DNA of 64,000 bases from Anseranas semipalmata (Eukaryota > Chordata > Aves > Anseriformes > Anseranatidae): positions 646,263 through 710,262 of the forward strand of contig VXAA01003843.1 of the NCBI GenBank assembly GCA_013399115.1. The letters run 5' to 3'. Of the stretch, positions 51,368 to 63,330 are shown in pieces (position 1 is the first letter of the stretch; each line of letters starts with the position of its first letter). Under the pieces are notes generated by a model. The model was not told where the DNA came from and searched no databases. It was given only the letters and a program-made list of their open reading frames with translations. Made by a program: the position numbers and the translations under genes.

Positions 51368-54300
51368 GTCATACGCATGCATGTTAAAGAAGGAAAGAGA
51401 CTCTTCTAATGCTCTTTTAATCCTGCAGGAATTCTCCTGAGGACTTTATCATAGAGAATGTCATTTTCTTCTCAACTTGGCAGCTTCTATTCTGCCAAAC
51501 TGACACCTGAAGCAGTATTTGAACAAAATAAATAAATAAATTAGCCACACACAGAACTCTCTTCTTCCCCTTCCAAAACCCAGCCCTCGATCTATAAAAG
51601 TCAAAGCATTTACTGTGTATGTAAATCACACAGGTTAGTCAGCTTTTCCAACTGAGAAACACTACACTGAGATGGAAGCAAAATGCAACTTAAAGCCTGA
51701 AACGTGCTCACTACTGCACAACATGCTCTTTTAGACTTGGTGAGCAAATCTACTCCTAGCATACAATATATAAATGTGCTGTACACACAAGCACTATTCT
51801 TTCTAATGAAAAAAACAATAATAATAAAAAACCTTTCCTCTAATAAAATTACTAGTAAAAATGATCATTAATGGCAAGCTTTATAATAAATTCTGCTGCC
51901 CTCCTGCTGTCCTCTGCACCTGCTGACTGTCTGGCATAGCCTGCCTCCTGCCTTGTCCAGCTGTTTCAAATGATACTTCACTTGGCAATGCTTTTTAACA
52001 ACAAGAGTTCTGGGAGGCTGATTCTCCTCAAAGTATGCTCAGCGTGAAACTGCCCCTCTTTGTCTTTATGACACACAAAGGAAGCCTGACTCACCTGTTC
52101 TCCTCCCGTTAGCCCAAACTTCTAGATTATTGGTAGCTCTTTACAGCACCACATCATCCCAAATCGGCAGTAAACACAGTGGAGTCCACCACAGGAGAAT
52201 CCTGCCAAAATAATTTGGATCAAATTATTCTAGTGATCCCCACCTCATCCTCACTACCCACAATGAATGTAATTGAGGAAAGAAAAACATAACTTGGTTT
52301 CTCGACTTTGTTGATCCCCAGGTACCACAAGAATTAATTGGCCAGGCAGTTTTCGCAGCCCAGGTTTTACTACACAAACAGGAAACCTCCTCACGGTGGA
52401 TTTAACAGAGTGTGTACTAACAAAGAGGGTGAAAGGAATAGTGAGATTCACCTTGTTGAACAGAGTAAGTCTATTTAAAAGTAGCGCAAGGGCAGAGTCT
52501 GAACTAGGCATCCAAGTAGGAAAAATGATTCAGATAAATGTTGAGGTTGCCCATCAAATGCAGTCACTGGAGGTTTGTGCTATTTCCATGCTGACTGTAG
52601 AAAGCAGATATTATGCTCTCAATTCAACAGGGAGATGATCTGCCTTCTGTACAGCACTGCTCTTATTTGAGCCAAAGCCAGAGAGCCACCGGGCTCCCTG
52701 CCACCTAACAATAAGAAACACAAATTACAGCAGCAAATGGTCTTTTTAGCATAAACAATGCTTCCAACCTTCTCTGATTCTGCCCTTCCCTAAGCCATAT
52801 TTACTGGTTTGGGGGACCAATTTCTCCTGTTTCCCTGTCACTATTTGCATGATTGCAGCTGCCTTTACTGATATGTGATGAATTACATGAAAATAAAGAA
52901 TGAGCATATGAAAAGGATATGAAAACTACAACTGAACAAGACCCACATTACAGGTGTCTCTTCCCCATTCCTGACTACCAGATGCAGACTGCCTTTGTTT
53001 CCCATAGTTGGCTGTTATGGCACAATCCCAAACTCATTTTAGACAACAGAAATCCTTCCATTCGCTTCCATACATTTCAGAGCAGAGGAAGGAAAGAAAA
53101 GTTGTCACAGTTACAAAATATTTTTACTATTCAACAACAAATCATTTGAAAACCAGTTTTAGCAAACTTTTAGCAGAACTCTTGAGGAGGAACAAACTGT
53201 GCTATACAGTCCTATACTTCTGAGGCCAATTCTTTATTTTCTAAGCTCCTAATCTTCTTATCTTTGTTGCTGACCACTCAAGAAAAGGATTATTTGATCC
53301 AGGAAGTTGTTCAGCCTAGGAAGAGGCAGGAAATAGAAAAGAAAAGCATATTCGTATATTAAAAGGTTAGTTCAGCCTCCTTGCTCCACTAAGGTTCAGA
53401 GCTTCCCTCCTAAAGTTTCTACTGGATTTCCCTCTTGAAAAGACTCCTACTGACAATCAAGGGAAGCAAGCAATTACACACTCTTGTAATAACTGAAAAA
53501 TGTAAAGTTAGTCAAGTATCTTCATAGCACTTTCATGAAAGATCATCTATCTGTATGCACATGCAAGTTCTACAATCTAAGTTCTACTATACTTCTTAGG
53601 GCTCCAGTAAAGACTCAATTGCAGAATATGCTGGATTTCTCTGTGTTACTACAGAGTTATCAGGTATTGCTTTGGAAGCTAAAAGTCCCTGAAGTTTTTT
53701 TGATCAGATGCCAGCCAATTTTATGGCAATGGCTAGCTAATACCAAAGATAACCAATTAATGCTCCATGGACCCGAAGTCAGCTGGAAGTCCATTTCCTG
53801 GGACATCCTTTTTCTGAGCCCCTATATCCACATACCAGTAAGTTTTCAGACTACAGTAAGCCAAGTCCCTTCCCTTTTGCCTTTGTTACCAACAGTCCAA
53901 ACACCTTTCTCCTTCATGTGCAGAAACATGCAGGCACTACATAACTTTAAGACAAAGATACAAGCTCAGTTAGATGACACCACCGCATTCAACTTAGGCA
54001 TGTGTCAGTTGTACGTCCATGCACAAGATATGCACGTTAGATCATAAGATGAGTACACTAACGTAAAAACAATCTAATATCAAGGTGGAGTATCACAAAT
54101 TACAGCTCTTGAAGGCCACCGTCTTTCCTTCCTTTTTTGTAACTTTGCCTTTTTTTCCAGTGATTTTTGGTCTAGGGAAAGGGGTTCTCTTTGTTGTTTT
54201 CAAACACAGAACTAAGCCACAGAATTACACCAAATTCATATTTTAAAAGTTCCAGTGTTCAGGAATGTTTGTTTGGATTTGGGGTTGACCCATCACAAAG

Positions 54301-57300
54301 CCAGAATTACTTGACCATGGCCTGCTGAGGCTCAGGTTTTACACAATCCCCAAAATTTCAGAACATTAGGATAAAGGATTTTCATTTGTCTCTGATTTTG
54401 AAGAGGTTTCACTGACATGACAGCACAAAATCCTGTTCTATATTATTTCATTTAAAAATTGGGAACTTCTTTAATCACAAATAATGAATAAAAAAGTAAA
54501 CACGACAAATCCTACATTGATGAATTTGCATTTTCCAGTGCTACATGAGTACTTACATGCTGTAGTATTTTCTTTTTGTGAAACTGTGTACCCATTACTT
54601 CTAGCAGTTGGCAGGTGTACATTCAAAACAATTTAAATGTGCATATCAAATATTACTTGTGGGAAGAATTATCAGTTTATTTACAGTTGTTTTTTTTTTC
54701 CCTCCCAGAAATGTGGCCATAAAAAAATTAACATTGTCTTGAATGTATCCCTTTTATAAACACAGCAGGATTGGGAAAGCATTCCAGGACATATATCTGT
54801 CACTGTAGCTGGTATCACCCTATAACTCTGCTTAGCTAAAATCCCTCTCTAATCAGAAAGGATAATGGATTTGCTCTGATGGGACTGGAAGGTGATTGTG
54901 CAAGTGACAGATGTCAAAAACATCACTCTTACTGAACTCTCTTCACAGCTGGGATTAAATAAAGTAGCCTAATTGTACCTTGCACTCATTTAGTCTCTTT
55001 GGAAGGAGGAAAGTATGATTTTAACATCTATTCTACATTCTTGTAGTCTGAAGTTTGAGCTTTGATAGCCAGATAGAGATGAAGTACACTTCATTTTCTG
55101 TCTTCTTTCTAGGGAGATTAAAAAAAAATGTTAATTTAACTAGCAGAGTTGGCGCACTAGGATGGCTTGAATAAAGATCAGATGGAAACATGACCAAAGG
55201 TTAAGGCCCTCCAGGTTCAGGAGCTGCCCAAAGCATAAGCTCTCTGAGGCTTTACATGAGGGCTCACACTGAATGGAGGCAAGAACTTTCCAACCATTTG
55301 GCTCAGCCCATCATCCTGCATCAGGGAGAGGAGCCCAGGAGGTGCTGCCTCTCTCCTGTTTGTGCACAGCACGCCAAGGGCTGTGAGGGAAAGAAAATGA
55401 GTGTCTGTAAAGTTACTTTCAAGGCAGTCACAGCAGACAAAAGATCAGTTTAGTGTCTTTGTTCTTAGCTGCAGTTCTGCGTGGTGCCTGGGAAATTCCT
55501 ATTGACATCCTAGTCACACAGAAAGGCACTTCAGGTACATATGGCACAAGTGTGATGTTCCCTTTTTATGGGTAACATTTACCCACAGGGTTCGGCTGTC
55601 CCATAAACTGGCATTTAAGAATATTCTCAAGGGCTCTCTCAGCAGCAGAGAGAAAAAATAGACTTGTAGCTTGCCTGGCTTCTACATTCTGTATTAAAGG
55701 AAAACACACTGCTCTAGTCACACAAGAGGTAAACAGGTATTTCACCATCATCTCACAGTTAGCTAGCACTGAGTTTTAAAATTCAATAGCATGACCATAC
55801 TGAAAGGAAAACAAAAGAAAAGACAAGAAGAACTCATGTTCTCTGAACCAAGTCTTGACTTGTTATAGAGGAATAGGAGAAAAGGATTTAAGTATTTCAC
55901 CCAGAATCTATAATATTCAGGCTTTAAGGTAGAAAGAGAATAAACATTTCTGCAGAAGGATTTGGGAAAGGGCAGGAGAAAACGTGAGGACTCTGCACAA
56001 GAAAAAAAAAAAAAAAGTACCCTGTACTGAGACATCAAACTTACATTAAGGTTTGTAGCCAAATAGCTTTATTTTATTTTTCAATTACCAGACAAGATTG
56101 TTTATGGAATAATATGAGCCTTGCTTTCCTACAGTTTTTAGCATAATAGAGAACTAACTGGAGAAAATTAGCAGATGCAGTTTTTTTAATCAATAAAGCT
56201 CTGCTTAGAGGAGTTGAAAGTCTTTTCCTTTCATGCTTTCAAGTTCTTAGTGTATACGATTGTTTTCCTCAGGGGATTATACCTGATCCCATGAAGCTTT
56301 CCCTGCCAAGACAGTCCAGCCTCATTGTGGAATAAGAGCAGACATTGATAGGCAGGGACCACAAGGGAGACTGTGGCGGCTCTGGGCCCCTTTCTCCCAG
56401 CAGGGTTTTGCTGCTCAGCCTGTAAGGGTCACCTGAGCATGGCTTAAAGGATCTGGAAGGGAGAGGATATCTGGAGGCCAAATATTTTAAAAATGCAAGC
56501 TCTTTGCCATTTCTTTATGAACTGCTTCCATCAAATAAAATAGATTCAATATTGTTTGTTTCCAAATGTGCTAGAAATGAAAATAACTGCAGTTATTGAA
56601 GCTGTGGGAGGTACAATGGATATTTCAGCTGCAACAGGATGAGAATGCCTGTTCAAAGGTTCCCTTCAAGCTCTTTAGAGCAGACAAATCCTCAAAAGAA
56701 AACATACTTTGTTAACTTTCATTTGAATACATCCTGCTACAGCCAGACAGCCCACTTAAAATGACACAGGGGTAGTAAATTGTTCTACTGATTGGTTAGC
56801 TGGAGTTGAACAGCTTGAGCTTATCAGGGAAGAGATAGAAACAAAAGTGCCGGGCATATCATCGTTCAGACAAGACCCCCTTCCACTCTCCCTGAACCTC
56901 TGAGGTGAAGGCCTTTCATTCCTCTTTGTGGTACAAGATGTAATGAAAACACTGGGAGATGGACAAAGGCCACCCAGAAGGGATTTCATTTGACAAGCCT
57001 TACATACAGCATCACACAAGAAACTCTCTTAATGCAGAGTATTTCAATAGCTACATTTGTGTATGGGTCCATGTTTTCCAAGACAGTGTTTGCCTCAATA
57101 AGTCCCTTATGAGGTAGAAACAACAAGAGATCTAGTACTAAGGATACTTCCGATATCTAGCAACTGAAACATGATGAGAAGCCCAGACTTCCTGTTATTT
57201 TGTTCTGAGAAATGGCACCCCAAGGCATTAAAATGCCCATGAAAATATGGAGGGCCAGATTTTCACAGGCACTCACAGCACACACTGTTGAATAGAGATT

Positions 57301-58849
57301 CAAAACAGTTCCTGTTTTCTGGCCAATCCATTTAGGCTGCTGACTTCTGGCTCTGAATCCTCTCCAGAGATCAATGGCTTGTGCCCAATAGCATGCATGT
57401 GCCACTAAACTCAGCATTGTCAGACAGTTACAAGCTGATCAGAAACATTTGTAGGTTTGGTTATTTCTGTTTGATGTTACAGTCAACGTTTGAAAAATTG
57501 TCTCTGAAGAAATAGGAGTAAATAATATATACCCAGTCTGGCCAAAAGCATCTTATCAATGCCAAAATCTCCACAATGCACAAGACTGTACAACAGACAA
57601 GGACAATCCCTCAAAGGCAACTACGAATGTTGCATGAAAGAGTAACAAAGCTCAATTAACCAATTAAATTGTCTGCCAAGAGACTAGGAAATTAACTGTT
57701 CAAACATAGATAAAATTAGACTAAATAGAAAGTGTAATGGTCTAATAAGTCAGGACAGCCTTAGAAGAAAGCAAATTCCACAGGTATCACTTTGTAAGGT
57801 AGTTTCAAAGCTCAGTGCACAGAGGAGAGAGACCATAAGTCAAAAAAAGGCTAGAGACAGACATTTAGTACATCTCAGTGTTATTGTTCATTTAATGCCC
57901 TGAAATAAATCACAGTATGGAAATCCACCAGTCAGGTGTGAGCTCTCAGTTTTGCATTGGGTATGGTGAAGTCAAAGATACACATGTCCAAGATCCTATT
58001 AGGATGTTGGGGTAGGAGGTTCTTTGCGTGACGCCACTGACTTGAGTTTCAGGTAGAGAATCCATATACCAGAATTTAAAACTAGATGCAAGCTTCCCCA
58101 TTTAACTCTACCTCCTATATTTCTCTGGCTTGTTTTGCAACAATATTAATATTGTAACTAGTGAAATCAGATGGTAATAAATTCTCATGAAAACTACGGA
58201 ATTTGCTATTTATTTTCTCAACCTTCATAAGTGATAACAGAAGCACTGAGAGTTACATTTCACTACGAATCCTGGCTGAACAAAACATCACTTTATTGAA
58301 GGTAGTAGCCTTTTATCTACAAACTACCTTGCTCTAAATTTGTCTTTGTTTTTAGAAGGGGGCATCCCACACACTTTTAAATGTGCAATGTAGTCCTATT
58401 TTACCAACTGTAGAACTAACTGCCTAAGCATACAAGAGGTTACAACCAGTATTTATCAATGTTTTACTTAAATCTCATCAGAGAAACAATTTAGAACACG
58501 CAATACATTTTAGATCAAATCCTTCAGTCTACATCAGTGCATTGCTGTGGATACAGAAGGTGACTTGGATCCTCTGTGCCCAGGACCAAATTCTGTTTTA
58601 ATTTAAGTGTAAACACAGAACTACTTCATTCACAGGGGCAGTTTCTCATGAGGAACAAGTTAATAGAGCCTCGCTAAATTCAGCTAAGCTGAGTTAGAGC
58701 AGCTGCACGGCTTGTTTTACTGAGAGCGACACCATATATTTTATGATAGATTTACACAACAAGAAGGACTTCTACAGGTACACCAGCAGCGAAAAGAAGA
58801 CTACAGAAAATATGAACTTGCTACTGAATGAGGCGAGGGACCCTGTGAC

Positions 58850-58868
58850 AAAAAAAAAAAAAAAAAAA
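58850..58868. repeat. A19 homopolymer
   Basis: Nineteen A in a row. Confidence 0.95.
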
Positions 58869-59059
58869 CATGGTGAAAGCCAAAGTACCCAATAAATGCC
58901 TTCTTCACCCTACCCTTTACTGGTAATATTCACCCTTCAGGAAACCCAGACCCCTGGGGCCAGGGGGAACATCTGGAGCAGGGAAGATTTCATCTGAGTA
59001 GAGGGTATTCTACCACAGTAGAGGAGGAACAGGCTGAACAAGAATGAGAATCTGAGGAG

Positions 59060-59174
59060 CTAAGGCTGGTCAGCCTCACCTCAAGGCCTGTGAAGGTCAT
59101 AAAGCAAATAAGTCTGAAAACCATTTTCAAGCATATGAAGAACAAGAGAGTGAAGGAGTAGTCAATATGAATTT
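59060..59174 (+). mobile_element. CR1 LINE, outer copy, left part
   Basis: ggctggtcagcctcacctcaaggcctgtgaaggtcataaagcaaa and ccattttcaagcatatgaagaac are plus-strand CR1 ORF2 sequence just upstream of the CLTN block of the RT domain. The element breaks off at gaattt (59169-59174), where an antisense CR1 is inserted, and resumes at 59339. The 5' end near 59060 is a truncation and is approximate. Confidence 0.8.
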
Positions 59175-59338
59175 AGAATCACAGAATCATAGAACAGGCC
59201 AGGCTGGAAGGGACCTGAGGTCCAACCTTTCATGGGAACAGGGAACGTAGATGAGATTATCAAGCATCCTGTCCAATTGCATCTTGAAAGCCTCCAGTGA
59301 TGTGGATTCTACCACATGCTTGGGGAAGTTGTTCAAGT
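59175..59338 (-). mobile_element. CR1 3' fragment nested in antisense
   Basis: The + strand starts agaatcacagaatcatagaa and continues with ggctggaagggacc, the reverse complement of a CR1 3' end with its octamer tail. On the minus strand the C-terminal ORF2 remnant reads VVESTSLEAFKMQLDRMLDN, the usual CR1 end. About 164 bp of this copy are present. It interrupts a plus-strand CR1, and the flanking words tgaattt (59168-59174) and tgattt (59338-59343) may be a short imperfect target duplication. It is therefore the younger of the two insertions. Confidence 0.88.
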
Positions 59339-59788
59339 GATTTCTGAAAGGGAAATCATGCCTGACCAACTTGACAGCATTCTATGATGACATGAGGGCA
59401 GTGGATGTTGTTTATCTTTATTTCAGCAAGCCTTTTGACACTGTCTCCCATGATATCCTCACAGACAACCGGTGAAGTATGGGCTAGATAGATGGACAGC
59501 AAGCTGGACTGAAAACAAGCTGCACTGCCAGGCTCAGGGTTGTGATCAGTGGTACAAAGCCCAGCTGGAAGCCAGTCACTAGTGGTATAACACCACGGTT
59601 GGGGTCAATTCTGGGGACCACGCTGTTTAACATCTTCATAAATGACCTATACAAATGGAGCTTCTTTTCTTGGAGATAGTCAAAATGTGACTGGGTGTGG
59701 GCAACCCACTTCAGCTGATCCTGCTTTGAGCAGGGAAGGTGGACTAGATGTTCTCTGGACATCCCTTCCAACCCCAACTGTTCTGTGA
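59339..59788 (+). mobile_element. CR1 LINE, outer copy, right part
   Basis: After the nested insert the plus-strand CR1 resumes at ggaaatcatgcctgaccaac. It translates as CLTNLTAFYDDM, then AVDVVYLYFSKPFDTVSHD, then a stop. This covers RT motif A, normally LDFSKAFD. The first, catalytic Asp is replaced by Tyr. LFNIFINDL follows after a frameshift. At about 59655 sequence jumps directly to the C-terminal end (ttggagata...gggtgtgggcaaccc), so the FADD motif and most of the C-terminal region are deleted. The 3' end (cccttccaaccccaactgttctgtga) reaches 59788. The copy is inactive and old. Confidence 0.9.
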
Positions 59789-60933
59789 AAATATGTCCCC
59801 CATATTTACTATATATGAAAAATAAATGCATCTATAAATGTCAAGTTTCTGTGTACGTTTACTAAGAAAGTATTTAATAGGGGTTTCACATTCACTTTGA
59901 GGTTCTCTTCAGCTTCTCACCAAAATAAATATGACTTAGGTGCATATATCAAAAGAGAAGCAAGTCTCATGACTGATAAATATAACATTAAACTGTAACT
60001 TGAATGTCCACGATGCAGGAGATGGTGGTGTTAAGCAGAGTTTCAATGCATCTTTTCACTCCAATGCATTTTTACTGTCTTAAGATTCCCCAAATCCCTA
60101 ATAAATGCTTATATACACTCACATACAGCTCTTTAAAGAGACTGACCTCCTCTGTGTTTCAGATCATTTGGTTGCTGTCACTGGCAAAATCTAGGAAGTA
60201 CTTGACACTTCAATTCATTTCTACCAATCTTCTTCCAGCTCACCACTCCTTCTGTAATACCTCTTCCTTGCTCCTGATTTTTCTGTATTACCTTTAACTC
60301 TTCTCAGTGTACAATTCCCATTCAGGTGACATCTCATGATAGCTGTAACACATCTGAAAACAATCCAAAAGCCACAGGCCTATCAGTTCTGTTCCAAAGA
60401 CAGCCACTCTGTGTACAATTTGACAGAAGCTAATTAACTTTTTCCATCTGTTTTCCTTTTTTGGGGGGGTGGTGGTGTTTGGAATGGGTAAGGATAAATC
60501 AAAACTTGGGAAAAAAGAAGTCAGAGCCTCTTAGGCTAATTTACTGAGGTCCAGAAATGCAGAATAGGCTGTTGCTGCTGTACTAATTCCAGAGTTAGTC
60601 TACTGCACTGCAAATCAAACCATGTACCTCAAGCACATAAAGAGATAGAGATTGACTCCAAAAAGTCATTAAACTCCCAGACCAGTTGCAGGTCTTGCAG
60701 GTCTATAACCACTGCTACCATTAGAGGAGGGAAGTACACCCCTAATCTCCAAAATATCATTTACGATTAAACTTATAGGAAGAATATGAGTATAAAGAAA
60801 AATCTACTGCAGTCTGACCATTCTAGTACATGCAATCTTTGTAATAAATCCTCCAGTAGTTTGGACTCTTCATTGCAGATGCTCATAAGCTATTTGCTTA
60901 TTTGCCCGAACTATCCAACACATTCAAACATCC

Positions 60934-60950
60934 TTTTTTTTTTTTTTTTT
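60934..60950. repeat. T17 homopolymer
   Basis: Seventeen T in a row, followed by cctcctg. Confidence 0.95.
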
Positions 60951-63047
60951 CCTCCTGAAATGCTGATATGAATCAAATGGACAAAGTAAACAGAGTACTC
61001 TGTTAGAGTTTCCCTTTTTACAAATGAGCCATAAAATTGTTCATTAATCAGCCTTGCTTCCCCAGGGGCCAGGCCGCATTGTTGAGGTTTCCTCTTCCAT
61101 TTCTGATCCCTGTTTTGTTGAGGAGATTATGAAAAAAAAGTCACAATGCAGTAAACCAAGAAGAATAGGCTTTTGAAAACTGCCCGCCTCTCCACAGCCC
61201 TCAGGCAGAGCTGGATTTTTGATCAGAGTGGTGGAGAATTCTAAATTTAAACACACCCTATTTTTCATCCTTTACCTTCTAGTAAAATAATAGCCTATCA
61301 TGGCTTCTCCACCTCCCATCCAGAGGACACTGTGTTCCCATCTATTTAAATGACCCCGACAAGTCCCTTAGAACAATAAAAAGGCCCTTTAGGGTCTCCT
61401 GGAGTAAGTATCTACAATCAGAGAAATAATGAAATGATGAGATAATTCACTAGGAATCTGGCATTTCAAAGCTTTGCCTCCTGTTAATTCTGAGAAAGGT
61501 GCCAGTTCTGACAGTGCTTGAATTTATCTGGAGAGCATATCTTTTAAAAATATGGCAGGAGGAAATATCCATCTATTGTACCTGTCACTCCACAATGTGT
61601 GCTGTCTGTGGGCACAGGGTCAGCTAGCAACTATACTGCACATCAGATCTTTGAAGATCTAACTTTTTACCCAGGACAGCCAACTGCACCAGGTTTTGAA
61701 GATGCACAGTGGGAGTGAGGTGAAGGAGTCAACCCCAATTGCAGTAGGTTTTCTAGCTGACTTTGCCATGTTTGTTAGAATAAGCAGCAGGCTAATGGGG
61801 AGTACAAGTGCCTCACAGTACATAGGAGCACAGGAAGCTATTGTAAAATAGCCCAAGATTAACAAATTCCACAGATCTGTGCATGATTGTGCTACTTGTA
61901 GATCTGGCCACTAGCTGCCCTGGATTTGCTAACTATCATCTGAGAGCAAATGCCTTTGTCTTCTAGGTGTTAATTTAATACAAACTTTCCAGTTCATCCT
62001 TTTTGTAATTAAAACTCAAGCTCTTGTATCGCCTCTTCTGCCTTCCCTATCTTTCACTATCTGTCACTCATTTGGGGGGAGATGACATAAGCTTCTTGCA
62101 GGGGCATATTTTTAGCAGAGCAGCTTATTTAACATGCAAACCAAATACATAATCAGTGTGTTTTTGTTTTTTTTTTTTTAAAGGGAAAGTCATCTCAAGG
62201 TTGACTTAAATGCCAAACAGCTTTACCTCACAAAAGTCTCAGTTAAGTGCTGCTTTGTGGAGCTCTATGTGTAAGACAAGACTGCTCTTTCCAGTGAGGC
62301 TCTGTTGATCTATGATCTAATCTAGGCTCTTTAAATAAGCTTTTGAGTGTGTAACTAAGAACTCCTTTATCTGTTATTAATGTCTCATTTTGTTATCACT
62401 GCAAGCAATTTAAATGTACTAGTCATATTTGATGAATTCCTCTGCAGATTTCCTTCCCTCTCAAAAATATGTGAAGCTTGGTAGGGGAAATATTTTCGTC
62501 TCTGTATTCCTTATGAGCTCAGTGGCACTCTTAACAACATCAGCCTCATGCACATAAAACACTGAAATGTCTGGACATGCATTCAATATGACTCACTCAC
62601 ACCTAGTGAACAAGTTCTCTCATTCAAAGACTACAGAAGTGTGAGTTTCTTGAATCACTGATTTTATTAGTACAAACATGTTGAACTTTACTAACATACC
62701 TTTTGACTTTATTGGCGTACCTTACTTTATATGTCTTAAAGACCTTGGCAGTTTTTTTCCATGGTTAATTGAATTGAGCTAGCATTCAGGGAAAAAAAAA
62801 AAGAATACTTAACTAAATCATAAAAAGAATTTCTCATAATCTCTCTTATATTAGTGGTGGCTGACCTAAGGAGTTACCTGCCACATAACCTGGCTTTTTC
62901 TCAGGGGGGTTCATTTACTCTTATCTAAAGCCAAATCTTACCACAGCTCTGATTGCACTTCAGTCTGAGCTGTGGGAAATGTCTTGAGTTTTCACATACT
63001 GTGAGGGAAGCCCAGCGTCCTGCCTGAAAGCTAAAGAAATACTCATT

Positions 63048-63061
63048 ATGCATATTTGCAT
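63048..63061. promoter_or_regulatory. POU/octamer-like palindrome
   Basis: ATGCATATTTGCAT contains a perfect octamer (ATTTGCAT at 63054-63061, the complement of ATGCAAAT) next to a partial second half-site. This resembles dimeric Oct-factor sites. It is a sequence match only; no promoter is nearby. Confidence 0.3.
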
Positions 63062-63271
63062 TGGCTTCTGTGTCACCCAGGAAAACTGTTCTTAAAGGAG
63101 AGCAAATAAAAGAAAAGCTGCTGAGAAACAATTAGCTGCCTTGGGAACGGTACCTGCCAAGTCAGCCTTTAACTAATGCATCCAGTTGCCACAGAATTTG
63201 ATCGGCTCCAAAGCACATTGCATCTGACTTATCCTGTTGCATCCCAGAACAGCTGAACCTTTTTCTCTGCA

Positions 63272-63272
<1 letters not shown>

Positions 63273-63328
<56 letters not shown>
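63273..63328 (+). repeat. 56-bp poly(A) run
   Basis: Fifty-six A without interruption, the longest homopolymer in the window, between ctctgcac and ggtataataaagg. No AATAAA lies within the 60 bp to the left, and no retrocopy body or target duplication is recognised. The exact length may be a sequencing or assembly estimate. Confidence 0.95.

Positions 63329-63330
<2 letters not shown>

Larger units (their letters stand above)
48411..59059. other. Noncoding unique stretch
   Basis: No gene is supported. The 170-codon open frame at 53535-54047 (+) has no domain and is read as chance. Simple repeats include (TG)8 at 51352-51367, an A run near 56.0 kb and A19 at 58850-58868. Confidence 0.5.

Noticed and set aside
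53535..54047. Open frame of 170 codons, plus strand
   Set aside because: No recognisable motif and no promoter or exon signals; read as chance.
59060..59788. A single twin-primed CR1 with a 5' inversion
   Set aside because: Both orientations carry a CR1 3' end and the plus-strand sequence continues on both sides of the inner piece, so a nested second insertion explains it better.
59484..59831. Minus-strand frame of 115 codons at the CR1 locus
   Set aside because: It is the antisense shadow of the plus-strand CR1 RT remnant.
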